64,000 bases of DNA, taken from positions 79,785-143,784 of the forward strand of contig CAZAFL010000004.1 of the NCBI GenBank assembly GCA_964484465.1, read 5' to 3'. The DNA is from CAZAFL01 sp964484465 (GTDB lineage Bacteria; Bacteroidota; Ignavibacteria; UBA10030; SZUA-254). The notes under the pieces are model-generated. The model did no database searches. It worked only from the letters and a program-made list of their open reading frames with translations, and had not been told where the DNA came from. The first letter of the stretch is position 1; each line of letters opens with the position of its first letter. Of this stretch, positions 62,424 through 64,000 are shown one piece after another. A program made the position numbers and the translations under genes.

Positions 62424-63350
62424 TTAATCGTTAAAAACGTATCTCAGCCAGTTGTGTGAATCGTTGCCGTTCTTCACGATATCAAAAAATTGTTTCTGGA
62501 CGTCCTTTGTAATGGGGCCCGGCTTGCCGTCACCGATTGGGAAACGGTCGACCGACCGTATCGGCGTAATTTCAGCAGCGGTTCCGGTAAAGAATAGTTC
62601 ATCGGCAACAGTCAGCATCTCACGGGAAACAGGCGCTTCAATTAACCTGTACCCGGTTTGTTTGAGGAGTGTCATAACGGACGACCGCGTTACTCCAGGC
62701 AAAATGCTGGATGTGAATGGCGGCGTGTAAACGTCACCGTTCTTGACCATGAAGATATTTTCACCGCTTCCTTCACTGACATACCCGAAGACGTCGAGTG
62801 CAATACCTTCCGTGAAGCCGGCTTTCAGCGCTTCCATCTTGATAAGCTGGGCATTGAGATAATTGCCTCCTGCTTTTGCTATGGTCGGCAGGGTGTTCGG
62901 TGCGGGTCGTGTCCAGGAAGAGACGCACACATCGATGCCGTCGCTCAGCGCTTCCGCACCGAGATAGGTCCCCCATTCCCATACAGCGATAGCAACATCG
63001 ACGGGGTTGTTCAGAGGGTTCACCCCTACATCCCCATACCCGCGGTAGACAATCGGGCGAATGTAACAGGACTTCATCTTATTGACACGAATCGTTTGCA
63101 GGACCGCTTCCTCTAATTCCTTACGCACGTACGGAATCTGCGCGTGGTAAATTTTCACCGAATCATACAATCGCTCGAGATGTTTATCGAGACGGAAAAT
63201 TGCGGAACCTTTCTTCGTTTCGTAGCACCTGATTCCTTCAAACCAGCTCGACCCATAATGAATTACATGAGAGAGGACATGAATATGCGCGTCCGCCCAG
63301 TTAACGAGTTTTCCATTCATCCAGATTTTTTCTACAGGTTTAATTGCCAT
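62424..63350 (-). CDS. ilvE: Branched-chain amino acid aminotransferase
   Basis: The product is a 308-residue class IV PLP transaminase that performs the last step of Leu, Ile and Val synthesis. The PLP lysine is Lys159 (LPTIAKAGGNYLNAQL). Other family signatures are FEGIRCYETKKGSAIFRL, RPIVYRGYG, EGSGENIFMV and the TGTAAEITPIRSVD motif near the end. It starts 17 bases after the stop of the upstream GNAT gene and is followed by a hairpin terminator. Confidence 0.96.
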   Translation of the reverse strand: MAIKPVEKIWMNGKLVNWADAHIHVLSHVIHYGSSWFEGIRCYETKKGSAIFRLDKHLERLYDSVKIYHAQIPYVRKELEEAVLQTIRVNKMKSCYIRPIVYRGYGDVGVNPLNNPVDVAIAVWEWGTYLGAEALSDGIDVCVSSWTRPAPNTLPTIAKAGGNYLNAQLIKMEALKAGFTEGIALDVFGYVSEGSGENIFMVKNGDVYTPPFTSSILPGVTRSSVMTLLKQTGYRLIEAPVSREMLTVADELFFTGTAAEITPIRSVDRFPIGDGKPGPITKDVQKQFFDIVKNGNDSHNWLRYVFND

Positions 63351-63367
63351 GGGAACATTCCTTCAAG

Positions 63368-64000
63368 TTAAATTGACATTTCGTATAAGCGATACGTTTT
63401 GGAACGCTGACCGTTAAGCATCTCCGCGCTCCGGTTCATCATCACATTATCTTCGAGGACCCAGCTTGCCTCACCGGTAGTATATCCCAGTCCGATTCCC
63501 CGTTTTGCTGTTTCATAGAAAAGTACACTTGCCGCACCCGACTTAAGATATTCAGGGATAACACCAAGAACAATAATACGCACCACGTTGATGCTCTTCT
63601 TGTACTTCATCAGACAATAAAGTCCGGGAAGCAAATATACCTCCTTATTATGTTTCAACGCTATATTGAGATCAGGTAGTGACAGTGAAAAGCCGATGGG
63701 CTTCCCCTGATATTCGGCGATGATAACCAGGTCGGGTACAACCACCGGTTTCAGATCCTTTGCAAGCGCGTCGAATTCGGCATCGGTCATCGGAACTGCT
63801 CCCCAGTTGTATTGCCATGCACTATTATAGAGGGATTTGAGTGTCTGAACTTCCTCGCTGAACTTTTTCATATTGAGACTGCGGAAGCTCAAACCTTCAC
63901 GCTTCCGCACCATTTCAGAAACCCGGACCAGTCTCTCCGAAAAAACACTCTCCTCACTCACGCGGTATGCATACAAATCTTTTACTTTTTTCAGGCCCGC
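63368..64000 (-). CDS. GNAT-family acetyltransferase, 3' part
   Basis: This is the last 210 codons of a gene whose start lies beyond the right edge; an in-frame TTG at 63976 is not a convincing start because the frame stays open through 64000 (GLKKVKDLYAYRV). The visible part carries a GNAT-type fold: IIAEYQGKPIGFSLSLPDL, then INVVRIIVLGVIPEYLKSGA, where acetyl-CoA would bind, and EASWVLEDNVMMNRSAEML. Proteins with this ending are about 370 residues in Bacteroidota and their substrate is not known. It is 17 bases upstream of ilvE on the same strand. Confidence 0.8.
   Translation of the reverse strand, partial: AGLKKVKDLYAYRVSEESVFSERLVRVSEMVRKREGLSFRSLNMKKFSEEVQTLKSLYNSAWQYNWGAVPMTDAEFDALAKDLKPVVVPDLVIIAEYQGKPIGFSLSLPDLNIALKHNKEVYLLPGLYCLMKYKKSINVVRIIVLGVIPEYLKSGAASVLFYETAKRGIGLGYTTGEASWVLEDNVMMNRSAEMLNGQRSKTYRLYEMSI

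Noticed and set aside
1..64000. CRISPR array, prophage, insertion sequence or origin
   Set aside because: No regularly spaced direct repeats, no integrase or transposase, no dnaA boxes cluster or dnaA gene, and gene content is uniform and housekeeping or envelope related.

Overview
The window is a contiguous, gene-dense piece of a chromosome from the Bacteroidota/Ignavibacteriota (FCB) side of the bacterial tree. The evidence is a type IX secretion system (T9SS: PorX, SprA, PorU, PorV), C-terminal T9SS sorting domains containing the motif NYPNPFNPTTTIKF, a DUF4270-type lipoprotein and a MoxR-Bat operon. That sorting motif is common in Ignavibacteria-like genomes, so I favour a Chlorobi/Ignavibacteria-related lineage over Bacteroidia; this is inference. 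A run of 100 N inside sprA shows the sequence is a scaffolded assembly. I see no rRNA, tRNA, CRISPR array, insertion sequence or prophage.

Layout. (1) 1-5955, minus: moxR, DUF58, a membrane protein, batA, batB, batC and the start of batD. (2) 6411-8952, minus: argS, rsfS and a LytR_C-domain protein. (3) 9067-18618, minus: tonB, a double OmpA-domain protein, a 1008-residue TPR protein, a plug-less TonB-receptor-like barrel, panC, a one-domain glmU and a small exported protein, several joined by ATGA overlaps. (4) 18755-23507, minus: arginase, accD, tsaB, tsaE and porX. (5) 23604-30083, minus: sprA. (6) 30385-32871, plus: lptF and lptG. (7) 32914-46416, minus: porU, porV, a T9SS-sorted M6-like protein whose HExxH motif is lost, a small FlgD-like lipoprotein, a HEFTH-protease/propeller/barrel protein and a DUF5683-like protein. 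(8) 46743-54230, plus: a GT5-domain protein, gmhB, a DUF4270 lipoprotein, an outer-membrane barrel, rpiB, glyA, tatC and a polyprenyl synthase. (9) 54304-60680, minus: a T9SS-exported protein, a NarL-type regulator and a propeller sensor kinase. (10) 60960-64000, minus: a methyltransferase, a universal stress protein, ilvE and a partial GNAT protein.

The dominant theme is building and energising the outer envelope. Regions 4, 5 and 7 provide the T9SS translocon, sortase, shuttle and regulator, and regions 7 and 9 provide likely cargo. LptFG export LPS and the TonB-OmpA-TPR operon links inner-membrane energy to an outer-membrane barrel. The most promising under-described unit is the six-gene porU-porV run in region 7. 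Its members after porV look like a surface assembly (pseudo-protease, FlgD-like lipoprotein, protease-propeller-barrel) encoded alongside the secretion machine.

Promoters can be read at several sites. TTGACA-N17-TATATT occurs with identical hexamers upstream of porU and of the propeller kinase, and a weaker match sits next to lptF. This is a classical sigma-70 pattern rather than the TAnnTTTG pattern of Bacteroidia. Twelve genes overlap their upstream neighbour by one or four bases, which suggests widespread translational coupling. Starts are mixed ATG, GTG and TTG.
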